A stretch of DNA of 64,000 nt from contig NC_081405.1 in the NCBI RefSeq assembly GCF_030272615.1, positions 160,166,317 to 160,230,316 of the forward strand, written 5' to 3'. The translations under genes were made by a program, and so were the position numbers. This DNA is from Cryptomeria japonica. Its lineage: Eukaryota > Streptophyta > Pinopsida > Cupressales > Cupressaceae. The notes beneath the pieces were generated by a model. That model saw nothing but the letters and a program-made list of their open reading frames with translations. It did no database searches and was not told the origin of the DNA. This document shows positions 22,901 to 33,204 of the stretch, one piece after another; position 1 is the stretch's first letter, and each line of letters opens with the position of its first letter.

Positions 22901-23150
22901 CATGGCACTGAACTGCTGGAGGGAAGCCGGCCGCCTTAATGATGCCACTTTCAATTATTCTCCGGGCGACAGGTGATGGCTTACCAATGTAGGGGACCTC
23001 TCGAAACTTCTTCGTGCTGAAGTTGCCCAAGTTGGTATCTCCAATGTTGCTCCATTTAGACACGATCTTGGTCTCCACTTCTTCGGTCTTTTGATCTTCC
23101 TTCATGAGAGCTGGACGACTGGTGGATGCTCCCGCCTTCGGGGTCGCCAT
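19951..23150 (-). pseudogene. ORFX copy 2 (unrecognised ~1,070-residue protein), nearly intact
   Basis: This is the best-preserved copy. The frame opens MATPKAGAS at 23150, directly after an acceptor-like TGTTGTGTAG. It runs to about 21327 with a single TGA (about 22588, NRV-type Arg codon lost), then needs one frameshift in 21330-21130, and continues to the stop at 19951. Globular N-terminal ~600 residues (KWSNIGDTNLGN; CLSIINKNWLLKSRPRLSK; GAWFIQFPKFTYIRVHGCPS; IVLLEVTRQLAAYA) are followed by a low-complexity Ser/Gly/Arg linker (ASISEGNPNPRN repeats), a basic patch (EKRKATKMSKMIRDE), a coiled coil (EALKDKLREEMEKNRKLEREV) and a helical C-terminus. No known catalytic motif is visible. Not gag by any motif I can see; function unknown. 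Confidence 0.75.
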
Positions 23151-23995
23151 ACCTACACAACATTTCATAATAAGTAACTAGATATTGCAATGCATAACAT
23201 AGATTAGATTAAAGATTAGGAAACTTCATGATAAGTCTTTGAGTTATCATTTCCTAAAAACGATTGAGCTACTGGAATTCAAAATTTCAAAATTCAAAAT
23301 TTGAAGCTATGACGATCAAAATTCAAAATTCAAGGGATCCTCGCCATACCTCACTTGAGAGTTTAACTCTAAAATGCAAAAATGAAGAAAATCGTCTAGG
23401 CAAAACTCGAAATTTGGTGGCTTCAACATGATCTCACTCAAGCTAGCAACTTCGCCACCTTTGGGGGGGGTCTTTGATGTGATCTTTAATGTCTTTGGCA
23501 AGTTCGCCTTACTTTAACTTCAAGTTCGCACTTCCTTGATGATGTTTGCGCCTTCCTTGGAATGGAAATTCGCTCCTTGTAAATACAAATCGCACTTCTC
23601 CAAAATCGCATATGAAAGATGATAAAATGATAATGTGAAAATGAAAATTTTCACCCTCCTTTTATAAGCGCTCACCTCTCATTTACCTCTAGGCCGACTT
23701 TGCCAAAATAAAGAAATTAAAATGATTTTTAAATAAATAACAAGGGCCGACTTTTATAAAATATTTAAATCCAAGCGCTCCAATTTGATTTTTATTTAAA
23801 ATAATAATTAATTCATTTAATGCCTTTGCAATTAATTAATTCGATTTTTAAAATAGGCAAAATTAATTAATTAAATATCCAAGCGCAATTTTTAAATGCT
23901 ATCAATTTGATTTATCGATTTTTTCTAGCATTTAATAAAATTTAAAAAATTGTTTTAGCGCCAAAAATTAGGAGAAGGGAAAGATACAAACGCCA
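23151..23995 (-). promoter_or_regulatory. Promoter and leader of ORFX copy 2
   Basis: On the minus strand TTATAAAAGG (TATA core at 23661-23666) stands about 510 bp before the ATG. The leader is AT-rich and ends in TGTTGTGTAG next to the ATG, an acceptor-like sequence. 23690-23960 is AT-rich with repeated ATTAATTAATT and TTTTAAAT and has no ORF. Confidence 0.4.
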
Positions 23996-25752
23996 TCGCT
24001 CTGGTCCCTGACTGAGGGACAGGAGCGAACTTCATTTTGGCCTTGATTCTTGTGCTTTCGACGTTCAAAACTATCATCTTCACGTTGAAACTGGCATATT
24101 TGTAAGGAATTTCGAACTTGATTAACTTGGTTTCGTAACTGAATGTCTCTTGTGACCATTATCGCCCTGGTCCCTGGCTGAGGGACAGGAGCGATCTTGG
24201 TGTTTTCTCCTTGATCTTAGCTTCTATGATCACCAATTTCATCATGAGGAAGAAACAACGTTATCCTTTCGTTCCATGCTTGTTCTACTTGTCGTTAACA
24301 AGGCACTTTGATGCTTGGAGGATTATCGCCCTAGTCCCTTGGTGAGGGACAGGAGCGAACCTTGTATCTTAGCCTAAATTTGTCGTTTTGTAACCTTTGT
24401 TTCTTGTTCATTGCTTTCCAAACGATATCCTTGATCTTGTGTATCCTTGCCTTGTCATGATTTTGAAGGAAGATGAATGATCTTGTGAAAATCGCCCTGG
24501 TCCCTGACTGAGGGACAGGAGCGATGTTGTCTCCTTGGCTCAATTGATCACCTTTTGACGTTTGATTTCTTTGCATATCACCTTCTTAAGACACCTTAGA
24601 CCCTGTGCAACCTTGTACAATCTTGACTTGGCGTGATTTTTGAAGGATTTGGCCAATATGGTAAATATCGCCCTGGTCCCTGACTGAGGGATAGGAGCGA
24701 ATTTGGGCATCCTGGGCTCAACCTTGTTTGTATCAACTTGCAATCACTTTCACCGTGTAGAATGGGGTCCTTTGATCCCTCTTGGACACTTGAAACTTGA
24801 TAAACCTTCAAAACCCAAGCCTTTATAGAAATTTCGCTCTGGTCCCTGATTGAGGGACAGGAGCGAACTTTGGGCACTTGGTGCAATTCTTTCAATTTTA
24901 GCGGTCCTTGTAACTTTGTTCTTCGTTGAGACGCTTCAAAACGTCCTTGCCTTCATGTATCCTGACTTGGAGTGGTTTATACTTTGAGTGAAAGGCAAGA
25001 TAATCATCATTTCGCCCTGGTCCCTGGCTGAGGGACAGGAGCGAATTTTCATGTGCAAGCTCAATTACACTTTGCCAACCCCAAAATTTATCTTCAACGA
25101 TCTTGTTGTGCATCCCTTCATTCATCCATGGCTTGGAATTCATTCTAACTTGGCAAGAAATTGACTTAAGGCAAAAATCGCTCTGGTCCCTGACTGAGGG
25201 ACAGGAGCGCCTAGGCCAATTTGAGTCTCCTATTGATGTCTTGTAATCTTCAATTTGTATTCAACGGGTTCATTTCACCCTCCTTTCTTGCTTCAAACTC
25301 AAAACTTGCTCAATCTTCACCCAAATTTTGCCCTATGAGGAATTTCGCTCTGGTCCCTGGGTGAGGGACAGGAGCTACACTGAATTTCGCCCTGGTCCCT
25401 GACTGAGGGACAGGAGCGAACTTTGCATTTTTGGTCCGTTTTCCTTCACGAAGGCACTTCAAGTTATATTCAATTGATAAAACATATCTCCTTTGATCTC
25501 TTCAAATCGTCAAGTTGTTCAAATCCTGCAAGGACAAGGCAATGTTTGATTTTGAGCTTCGGTCCTTCACTGAGGGACAGGAGCGATTTTTGCTCCTGGC
25601 ACATTTCCATGCTTGTGAAATTCTTCAAATTATATTCAACGGAAAGATCATCCCTCCCTTTATCACTTCCACTCGAAAGATCATCTTGATCCTGCAGGGA
25701 CAGTAAGATTTTTGAAAACGAGCTCCGGTCCTTCACTGAGGGACAGGAGCGA
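23996..25752 (-). repeat. Array of twelve regularly spaced near-palindromes
   Basis: A 33-nt motif with arms TCGCTCTGGTCCCT and AGGGACAGGAGCGA around a 5-nt centre (GACTG or similar) occurs at 23996, 24162, 24326, 24492, 24668, 24834, 25012, 25178, 25345, 25387, 25556 and 25720. Start-to-start distances are 166, 164, 166, 176, 166, 178, 166, 167, 42, 169 and 164. Arms pair over 12 of 14 positions; the two rightmost copies have altered left arms (GGTCCTTC). The sequence between motifs is much less conserved, with patchy similarity (CTTGACTTGGnGTG, TTTTGAAGGA), so these are old ~166-bp tandem units whose hairpin has stayed constant. All lie upstream of the copy-2 TATA box. Short frames here (23968-25736) are artefacts. 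Confidence 0.9.
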
Positions 25753-26207
25753 TTTTGCTCCTACAGGCCAAAATATCATGATTTCGGGATTACAATCACT
25801 TCACAAGGCAAAAACAAGACCTTTCCAATACCCGGGATCAAATATCAAAATTTTCAAAATTTGGTCAAAAACACTCAATTGGACAAAATTCGCAATTTCA
25901 TCATTCACACTTAGACAAATTTAGACTCTTCATTCAAAATTCCAATTGAAAATAGACCAACTCACTTAGACTCTGGCAAATTCACTTTATTCAAAATTGC
26001 ATCCTACGAAAGGAAGCTTGAAAAACTCTCAAGATTGACTGGACTTTGGCCCGAAAACGACAAAACAGAAACCCTAAGGCTTGACCCTAAATCCAGACAA
26101 CTGACAAACTACCAAAACCCTAAAAAGCAGAGAAAAAGAACAGGCAAAACGAGCAAAAAGAAGGGGGCCCCCATTTGCATGGGGCGATGTGTGAAATGGT
26201 CACAACA
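25753..26207 (-). other. 5' end of ORFX copy 2, no gene
   Basis: Non-coding. On the minus strand it starts TGTTGTGACCATTTCACAC, then has a strong G/C inverted repeat (CATGCAAATGGGGGCCCCC region, 26165-26190) and three TTAGGGTTT-like motifs (about 26055-26125). It shows no match to the 3' tail. Confidence 0.5.
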
Positions 26208-26212
26208 GTCCC

Positions 26213-26760
26213 ATTAATACTCCAAGTACCTTAATAGTTTGTTGATTTGCACCCACTAGTTGAAAAGTTGGGGGGCAAATGGTCAGCTTGTCAAGACTTC
26301 TCTAAGTGTCTTCTGGGAGTACGTTCACACCAAACCCACCATCAACAATTGTACTGGTAAGATTCTTTCCAGGGATTTCCATATTCACAGCCACTAGTTT
26401 CTTTGTCGTGTTAACTGTCAATAACATTGAATCAATGACTTGGTCACCCGACAACGAAGATTCGGTTATTGAACCTTCATTCTTACCAAATTCCAATTGG
26501 GTCGTAGCATGCAACATCTCATTCTCCCCAAATACAATAACATTTCAAAGTTCACGAATACTTTGTAATAAATCCACTACTTCAATTGGTATGTTAGTTT
26601 GAAGTACTTGCCTAATAATATTTTTCTTGTATTGTATTTGACTTGTTACCATACTTGCGGTTACATTTGAGTGGCAACGTCCATTATCAATAGCATTCTC
26701 CACTTCGGCCCTTGCTTCATAGAGTCTTTCTTTTTCTGTACGCGGTTCCAAGTACAATAA
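26213..26760 (-). pseudogene. Gypsy gag/protease fragment (right half)
   Basis: The minus frame carries the retropepsin region MEIPGKNLTSTIVDGGFGVN followed by VLPEDT. The usual D-S/T-G active site reads D-G-G. Upstream is VENAIDNGRCHSN and QTNIPIEVVDLLQSI, typical of the linker before protease in plant gypsy elements. A stop follows PEDT, then RSLDKLTICPP up to the insertion point of ORFX copy 2, where the frame passes to 18897 and leftward. Inactive. Confidence 0.7.
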
Positions 26761-27770
26761 ACGTAGCCACAGTTTACATAAAATATGACACTGAAATAGA
26801 CACAAAAATAGGACAGCAATCAAGACATCAAGATGAAGATTGGCAGGCCAATGATAACACTGAAATCTATCAGCAACTACAAACAGCAGCTAGATGATTT
26901 AAGCAACTATCATGAAATACCACAGTGGCCTTTGTGATAGAAGATCTCAATGAGACCACAAGCAGGATGCTGGTAATAACAATCATTAAAAAGAATGAGC
27001 AAGAATTTAAGTAAAAGTATGAGGAATGCTAGTATAGGATCAATGTGGGGAGTGAAAATATGGTTGTAAGATGTAGCACTCGATCACAGAGACTGAAGCC
27101 TTTTTGAGAAGCTGCCAACTATGATTGGCTCAGAACTACTATTGTGCAGTGTTTTGACACCGAAAATAATGCAATGCTTCACAAGGAAGTGGATACACGT
27201 ATTCTCAACTTCAGTGAAATATAGATGTTCATTGACCGTCACTTCAAAGTAGTAGAGGAAGACATTAAAAAGTCCTGCTAAATATTAGAAATTGTTGGGA
27301 GTATAATTATATTCACTAGCGCCAAGCAAAGAGATTTAATAGCTAAAGATTAAATAAATAGTCAAAAGGCATTTGAAGGGGTGTGTCTCATTGTGAGACA
27401 AGATATATAAAAGAAGTCATTTCGTGAGATGAGTAGATGAGAAGGACAATAAAAATAGAATAATTATCATGGTCATCCAAGGAGAAGGGATGGAGTGAAT
27501 AAAATAAATACAAAGAGGACAATAAATACAAAAGACACATCAATAAAAGAAGTGAAGAGATATATGAAGTAATATCAATAATGAAGTGTTAAATATTAGA
27601 AAGAACAAGAAATATATGAAGATCGTAAAGTATATAAAAGTGAGTTTAAAAAATTGTGAAAGATATGGATGTGAACAAGATATAACAGCAGATCTATGAG
27701 ACATATTAAGCAAATGTTTGAAGAATATTGAAGCAAATTTATGACACATTAATAAGAATATGGGAGCAAT
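26761..27770 (+). other. Decayed stretch, possibly plus-strand gypsy internal sequence
   Basis: A broken plus-strand frame (about 26745-27285) has pieces such as VYIKYDTEIDTKIGQQSRH, FVIEDLNETTSRMLV and VQCFDTENNAMLHKEVD with several stops. I cannot assign it. 27290-27770 is AT-rich with no ORF. Confidence 0.3.
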
Positions 27771-27868
27771 AAGATGGGGTTAGGCCCACTTTCTGGCTCA
27801 AATTGGAATAGGAGCAGAAGGATTGGGGTTAGGCCCACTTTCTGACTCAGATTGGAATAGGAGCAGAA
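27771..27868 (+). repeat. Two ~54-bp tandem units, GGGGTTAGGCCCACTTTCTG type
   Basis: Two units of GGGGTTAGGCCCACTTTCTG plus about 34 bp end in a purine-rich GGAATAGGAGCAGAA directly before an LTR start. The same unit recurs at 29374-29605. This is probably the end of an internal region before a 3' LTR. Confidence 0.65.
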
Positions 27869-28535
27869 TGTAATGTCCCCACTTTGAAATATAATTTAAT
27901 AATGAATAATATAATAAAATTAAAATACTAAAGAATAAATATTAAAATTAAATTAAATTATAAAAGAATATAATTAAATATAATTTAAATTTGATTAAAG
28001 TTAATGAATGGTCAAAAGGCATGAAATGATAAGTTGTGACTCCCCTAAATATGAGGTATAAAAGGGAGAGAGCTCATTTGAAGGGGGCATAATTTGGGAA
28101 TCAGAAGTGCAGATCTGATTTAAATAAGTGTGGATAGTGTGGATCTGATCATGAAAGGTTGTGTCCCTTTCAAAGGGCAGATATAACGAAGAGTTGCACT
28201 CTTTCCAAGGATGCTAATGGTGGAAAGGGTGTGTCTCTTGCCAAAGGGCATACATGATGAAGAGGTGTGACCTATTCCTCACATTGAGAGATATAAAGGA
28301 AAGGAATCAAAGCATCCAGCGAATCACCACCAATCAGATCAGATCAGAACTGTTATTAAGTTACAGGCAGTAGCATCCTTGTTCTTGGTGGTATGCATGG
28401 GGATGTGCTTAATATGTATCCTTAATATATGACGCCTGATAATGTTCTTATGCAGAATTTAATAGTAATATTAATATAGACTGCAATATGTATGACAGTC
28501 ATACATAATTTCATATATATTCATAATACATGAGA
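27869..28535 (+). repeat. Truncated LTR, TGTAATGTCCCCACTTTG family
   Basis: It starts TGTAATGTCCCCACTTTG and follows the LTRs at 29852 and 32204 (including GTATAAAAGGGAGAG, GTGTCCCTTTCAAAGGG and the ACAGGCAGT block) until about 28535, where similarity stops. The rest of the LTR is missing. Confidence 0.75.
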
Positions 28536-28557
28536 AGTTAGTATACTCATAGCCTTC

Positions 28558-28990
28558 AAAAATGAAAGTGTTGTCGGAACCCCTACATTCTAAGCATATA
28601 GAAAAAGATGTTGTGATGAGCTTCAAGCCCACCTATACTTCTATTACCAAGGAAGAAATTTATTGTGCAAAAATGTTAGAAGAAGAGTAGGTTACAGAAG
28701 AAAGAAACTAAAAGGAAGATATCCTTCTAAACAAATTCATTAAGAATGATCCCTTCTGTAATTTCCATGCCACGGGCCTGGGAACATATGTTATCTTTGA
28801 TGAAGACCAACCTGTCCCCAAAATCACTCAAGATAAGAAAAAAAAAATTGTCCCCAAAGAAGGGAACAGCCCCGAGTCTGAGATATGGACCATGTTCTTT
28901 GATGGTGCAAGATGCAAAAATGAATCAACGCGGTATTGGAAAGGATTGGATGTGGAATTGTTAGGGAAAGGCGGTATTAATACCTCGCAA
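28558..28990 (+). pseudogene. Gypsy pol fragment around an RNase H-like motif
   Basis: A broken plus-strand frame reads PESEIWTMFFDGARCKNEST, the start of the extra (archaeal-type) RNase H domain of some plant Ty3/gypsy elements (W-x-M-x-F-D-G-A). Upstream is IFDEDQPVPKITQD with stops. Only about 140 residues remain, and it is joined to unrelated LTR sequence on both sides. Confidence 0.55.
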
Positions 28991-28994
28991 GGTT

Positions 28995-29143
28995 GATAAG
29001 GCCTGTGGTGGAATGGACATGTGCTACATCATACAAAGGCAATGGATAACGCCTGCGGTGGAATGGGCATGTGATACATCATACAAAGGCAATGGATAAG
29101 GCCTGCAATGGAATGGGCATATGTTACATCATACAAAGGCACT
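28995..29143 (+). repeat. Three ~50-bp tandem units
   Basis: Three copies of a unit starting GATAAGGCCTGTGGTGGAAT and ending CATACAAAGGCAATG, differing at a few positions. Confidence 0.85.
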
Positions 29144-29373
29144 ACTTGTGGAGAATGGTTTTCTAGCGCCCTAACAAAGATACTTCCCAATCTCCACTAA
29201 GATTGATCGTTAGGATTGATTAGGCATTAGACCTGGCTATGTTGATTATCCCTTGTATGATGTATGCTAATTGTTCTCTAGAGCTAACAAATGCATAATA
29301 AAATATAATAAGTATGATGAGATGTGTTTAATTAATAGAAAATAGGCCATCTCCTAATAGGGGCCATTATACA

Positions 29374-29605
29374 AAAGGATTGGGGTTAGGCCCACTTTCT
29401 GACTCGAAATGGTTGGGAGCAGAAGGATTGGGGTTAGGCCCATTTTCTGACTTGAAATGGATTAGGAGTAGAAGGATTGGGGTTAGGCCCACTTTCTAAC
29501 TCGAAATGGATTAGGAGCAGAAGGGTTGGGGTTAGGCCACTTTCTGACTCAAAATGGATTAGAAGCAGAAGGATTGGAGTTAGGCCCACTTTCTGGCTCA
29601 AATAG
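29374..29605 (+). repeat. Five ~54-bp tandem units, GGGGTTAGGCCCACTTTCTG type
   Basis: Five imperfect copies (AGGATTGGGGTTAGGCCCAC, then a TTTCTGACTCGAAATGG block, then ATTAGGAGCAGA). Same unit as 27771-27868. It belongs to the internal region of the outer short LTR element, followed by TGTATACTCCGTGT-type repeats (29640-29790) that also occur in the inner element (31755-31870). Confidence 0.85.
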
Positions 29606-29851
29606 AAAGATGGAATTAGACCCATTGAAAGAATTTAACTAAATGTGTATTTGTTTGTATACTCCGTGTCTGCATATATCATGTGTACACTTCAAGTATT
29701 TGTGTATGCTCTGTGTCTACGTATATTCATGTGTATACTTTGTAATTTTATATGTATGCTCCATGTTCGATTCATACTTTATATGTTCTAGACATGTGAA
29801 TAACTAGAAAGATATAAATTGCAAATGAGATCATAGATGTGTGTCATGCTT

Positions 29852-31048
29852 TGTGATGTCCCCACTTTGAAATACAATTTAATGGTAAATAATAATAATA
29901 AAATTAAAATTAAAATACTAAAGAATATAATTAAATTTTAATTAAGTTAATGAATGGTCAAAGATATGAAATGAAAAGTTGTGACTCCCTCAAACATGAG
30001 ATATAACAGGGAGGAGAACCTACTTTGAGGGGGATAATTTGGGAATCAGAAGTGCAGATCTAATTTAAATAAAAGTGCAGATCTGATTGTGAAAGGTTGT
30101 GTCCCTTTCAAAGGGGCAGAAATATTTAAGAGTTGCACTCTTTCATAGGGTGTTGATGGTGAAAGGGTGTGCCTCTTGCCAAAGGGCATACATGATGAAG
30201 AGGTGTGACCCCTCCCTCACATTGAGAGATATAAAGGAAAGGAATCAAAGCATCCAATGAGATCACCATCGACCAGATCAGATCAGAACTGTTATTAATT
30301 TACAGGCAGTGACATCTTTGTTCTTGGTTGGGGATGTGCTTAATATATGAAGCCTAATAATGTTCTTATGCAGAATTCAGTGGTAATATTAATATAGACT
30401 GCAATATGTATGACAGTCCATATAAAGGAAAGGAATCAAAGCATCCAGTGAGATCACCATCGACCAGATCAGATCAGAACTGTTATTAATTTACAGGCAG
30501 TGACATCTTTGTTCTTGGTTGGGGATGTGCTTAATATGTATGCTTAATATATGAAGCCTAATAATGTTCTTATGCAGAATTCAGTGGTAATATTAATATA
30601 GACTGCAATATGTATGACAGTCATACTTAATTTCATATATATCTATAACACATGAATCAGTTGGAGAGAAATAGACTGCACTTAGGATTACATCAACGTC
30701 ACAAGTGGATCAGACTTAAAGACATAGACCTTCAGAAAGCCACACCGAAACTGACTGATTGCTTATAACAGCATCTGGGTATGATTACCAGTGAATTCCT
30801 TATGCAGATAGAAAACCCATACAAATAGATTAATACGCAGATATAAACAAAAGTTCAATCTACACTCTGATCTGAATGAAAAAGGAATCATAAGGGAGAA
30901 TACTTTAGCGGAATGGAAAACAATAAAAGGACCAGCAAACTGTTTTCCCTTTAAGAAGATAAAGGAGCCCTCTCTCTAACCCTCCCTTATCAATTGAGAA
31001 TAGTAATCTAGGGCAAGATTTAGGGCAATCCCAAAAGGAGACATTACA
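29852..31048 (+). repeat. 5' LTR of the short element
   Basis: It starts TGTGATGTCCCC and ends GGAGACATTACA. It is longer than its partner because a ~190-bp block (TATAAAGGAAAGGAATCAAA onward) is tandemly duplicated at about 30229-30418 and 30420-30620. A TATA-like GATATAACAGGG is present near 29998. Confidence 0.85.
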
Positions 31049-31064
31049 ATAGGTATCAGAGCAT
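31049..31064 (+). other. Primer binding site of the short element
   Basis: ATAGGTATCAGAGCATG directly follows the LTR end. It differs by one base from TGGTATCAGAGC, the site for plant initiator methionine tRNA. Confidence 0.75.
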
Positions 31065-31404
31065 GATCTTGCCAACCTGTAGGGTAAGGATAAATCGATT
31101 ATGCATTCTAATCAGTGAGAAGGGATATATTAACCCCGTCCAAAATATGGCAATAACTAAATGACAATGGCAAGACAATTTGAGAGATTGTTAAACATAC
31201 GTGTATTTTGTGAAGAAGACAATCAAGTATATAATATATACACTTGATTAAGAGATAATATTGTGGAGATCTAAGGTGAAGTATATGAAGAGTTGGTAAC
31301 AGACTTTTGAGATAAGATTGTGGATACTATATGACAATCTTATGATCAGATTATGGAAGACTTTATAGCAAATCAGTGGAAGAGATTTATTGTGAATTGT
31401 GGAA

Positions 31405-31740
31405 TAATAATCGGCCCAAGAGATGGTTTTGGTCCTGATTGGACGCTCCTACCTCTTGTGGATAAAGTGAATTGGCCCAAGAGATGGTTCTGTTCCTGGT
31501 TTGACGCTCCTGGCTCTTGTGGATAAAGTGAATTGGCCCAAGAGATGGTTCTAGTCCTGGTTGGATGCTCCTGCCTCTTGTGGATTGGTTACTCTGAAAG
31601 ATGATTTTGGTCCTAGTTGGATGCTTCTGCCTCTTGTGGATTGGTTACTGTAAAGTCCTAGACGGACGCTCCTGCCTCTCATTGGTAAAATGATAGATTG
31701 ATTGGCCCAAGGGATGGATCTGGTTCTGGTTGGAAATTCC
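31405..31740 (+). repeat. ~62-bp tandem repeats in the short element interior
   Basis: About five degenerate units of GGCCCAAGAGATGGTTCTG, then TCCTGGTTGGACGCTCCTG, then CCTCTTGTGGAT. They are non-coding. Confidence 0.75.
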
Positions 31741-32203
31741 CACTTCTTGTGGACTAAGTAAACTATATCTACATGGGTATGCTTGTATCTGAATATATCC
31801 ATGTGTCTACTTTGTGTATACTTCATGTTTTCATGTGTATGCTCCGTGTTTTATGTGTATACTCCATGTTGGGCATATCTACTACATGAATATTTATGAT
31901 TACTGATTTCTATCATTGTGAATTCAATTTTTTGTTTACCTAGAAAGATGAGTTTATTTAGGAAAAAATATTGCAATTAAGGTCCTTACATATATGTCAT
32001 GTTTCTAATCCTCTTCTCAATGAATGAGGATCTATGTTTGTCTCAAGGAAACAACCAAACAAAGTTCTTACGATTACAATTGATAAGAGAGAACTTGTCT
32101 TAAGATTACAAATCTTCAAGGGTTAGTTAGGAATCCTTGCATTGGGAAAATTTAGTTAAAACTGATCATTGCTTGAGGACAAGCAATCTTCAGTGGGACG
32201 GGT

Positions 32204-33199
32204 TGTAATGTCCCCACTTTGAAATACAATTTAATGGTAAATGATAATAATAAAATTAATATTTAAAATATAAAAGAATATAATTAAATTTTACTTAAGT
32301 TAGTGAATGGTCAAAGACATGAAATGAAAAGTTGTGACTCCCTCAAATATGAGATATAAAAGGGAGAAGAGAACCTCATTTGAGGGGGATAATTTGAGAA
32401 TCAGAGGTGCAGATCTAATTAAATAAAAGTGCAGATCTGATTGTGAAAGGTTGCGTCCCTTTCAAAGGGGCAGAAAAAACTAAGAGTTGCACTCTTTCAA
32501 AGGGTGCTGAGGGTGAAAGGGTGTGCCTCTTGCCAAAGGGCATACATGATGAAGAGGTGTGACCCCTCCCTCACATTGAGAGATATAAAGGAAAGGAATC
32601 AAAGCATCCAGTGAGATCACCATCGACCAGATCAGATCAGAACTGTTATTAGGTTACAGGCAGTAACATCTTTGTTCTTGGTTGGGGATGTGCTTAATAT
32701 GTATGCTTAATATATGAAGCCTGATAATGTTCTTATGCAGAATTCAGTAGTAATATTAATATAGACTGCAATATGTATGACAGTCATACTTAATTTCATA
32801 TATATCAATAACACATGAATCAGTTGGAGAGAAATACACTGCACTCAGAATTACATCAACATCACAGGTGGATCAGACTTAAAGACATAGACCTTCAGAA
32901 AGACACACCGAAACTGACTGATTGCTTATAACAGCATCTGGGTATGATTACCAGTGAATTCCTTATGCCGATAGAAAACACATACAAATAGATTAATATG
33001 CAGATATATACAGAAATTCGATCTACACTCTGATCTGAATGAAAAAAAAATCAAAAGGGAGAATACTTTAGCACAACAGAAAACAATAAAGGGACCAGCA
33101 AACTGTTTTCCCTTTACGAAGATAAAGGCACCCTCCCTTATCAATTGAGAATAATAATCTAGGGCAAGATTTAGGGCAATCCCAAAAGGGGACATTGCA
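32204..33199 (+). repeat. 3' LTR of the short element
   Basis: It starts TGTAATGTCCCC and ends GGGGACATTGCA. It carries TATAAAAGGG near 32354. It matches the 5' LTR except for the duplicated block and scattered substitutions. Confidence 0.9.
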
Positions 33200-33204
33200 T
33201 GCTT

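Larger units (their letters stand above)
18903..26207 (-). mobile_element. ORFX element, copy 2, complete with GTCCC target duplication
   Basis: The element is 7,305 bp, flanked by GTCCC at 18898-18902 and 26208-26212, inserted in a gypsy protease coding region that reads through when it is removed. Read on the minus strand it starts TGTTGTGACC and ends CGTCAACA. Order on the minus strand: 5' region with hairpin array (25752-23996), TATA (23661-23666), leader, ORFX (23150-19951), tail with telobox-like palindrome and second TATA, end. I searched by eye for a repeat of either end inside the element and found none, so it lacks visible LTRs despite LTR-type ends and a 5-bp duplication. Confidence 0.85.
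29852..33199 (+). mobile_element. Short non-autonomous LTR element, TGCTT duplication
   Basis: A complete 3,348-bp element flanked by TGCTT (29847-29851 and 33200-33204). LTRs: 29852-31048 and 32204-33199. A primer binding site variant follows the first and a purine-rich tract precedes the second (CAGTGGGACGGGT). The 1.15-kb interior has no gag or pol, only tandem repeats, so it resembles a TRIM/small LARD. The sequence on both sides is homologous to its own interior: it has inserted into another member of its own family. Confidence 0.9.

Noticed and set aside
23996-25752. CRISPR array
   Set aside because: Repeats are regularly spaced and palindromic, but the spacers are ~133 nt and related to one another, the repeats vary, there are no cas genes, and the DNA is plant nuclear.
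18903-26207. Helitron (because of the 3' subterminal hairpin)
   Set aside because: Helitrons end CTRR, insert in AT without duplication and encode Rep-helicase. Here there is a 5-bp duplication, TG...CA ends and no such protein.
18903-26207. Cut-and-paste DNA transposon
   Set aside because: The end similarity is only the 5-6 bp TGTTG/CAACA pair; no longer terminal inverted repeat or DDE transposase motif is seen.
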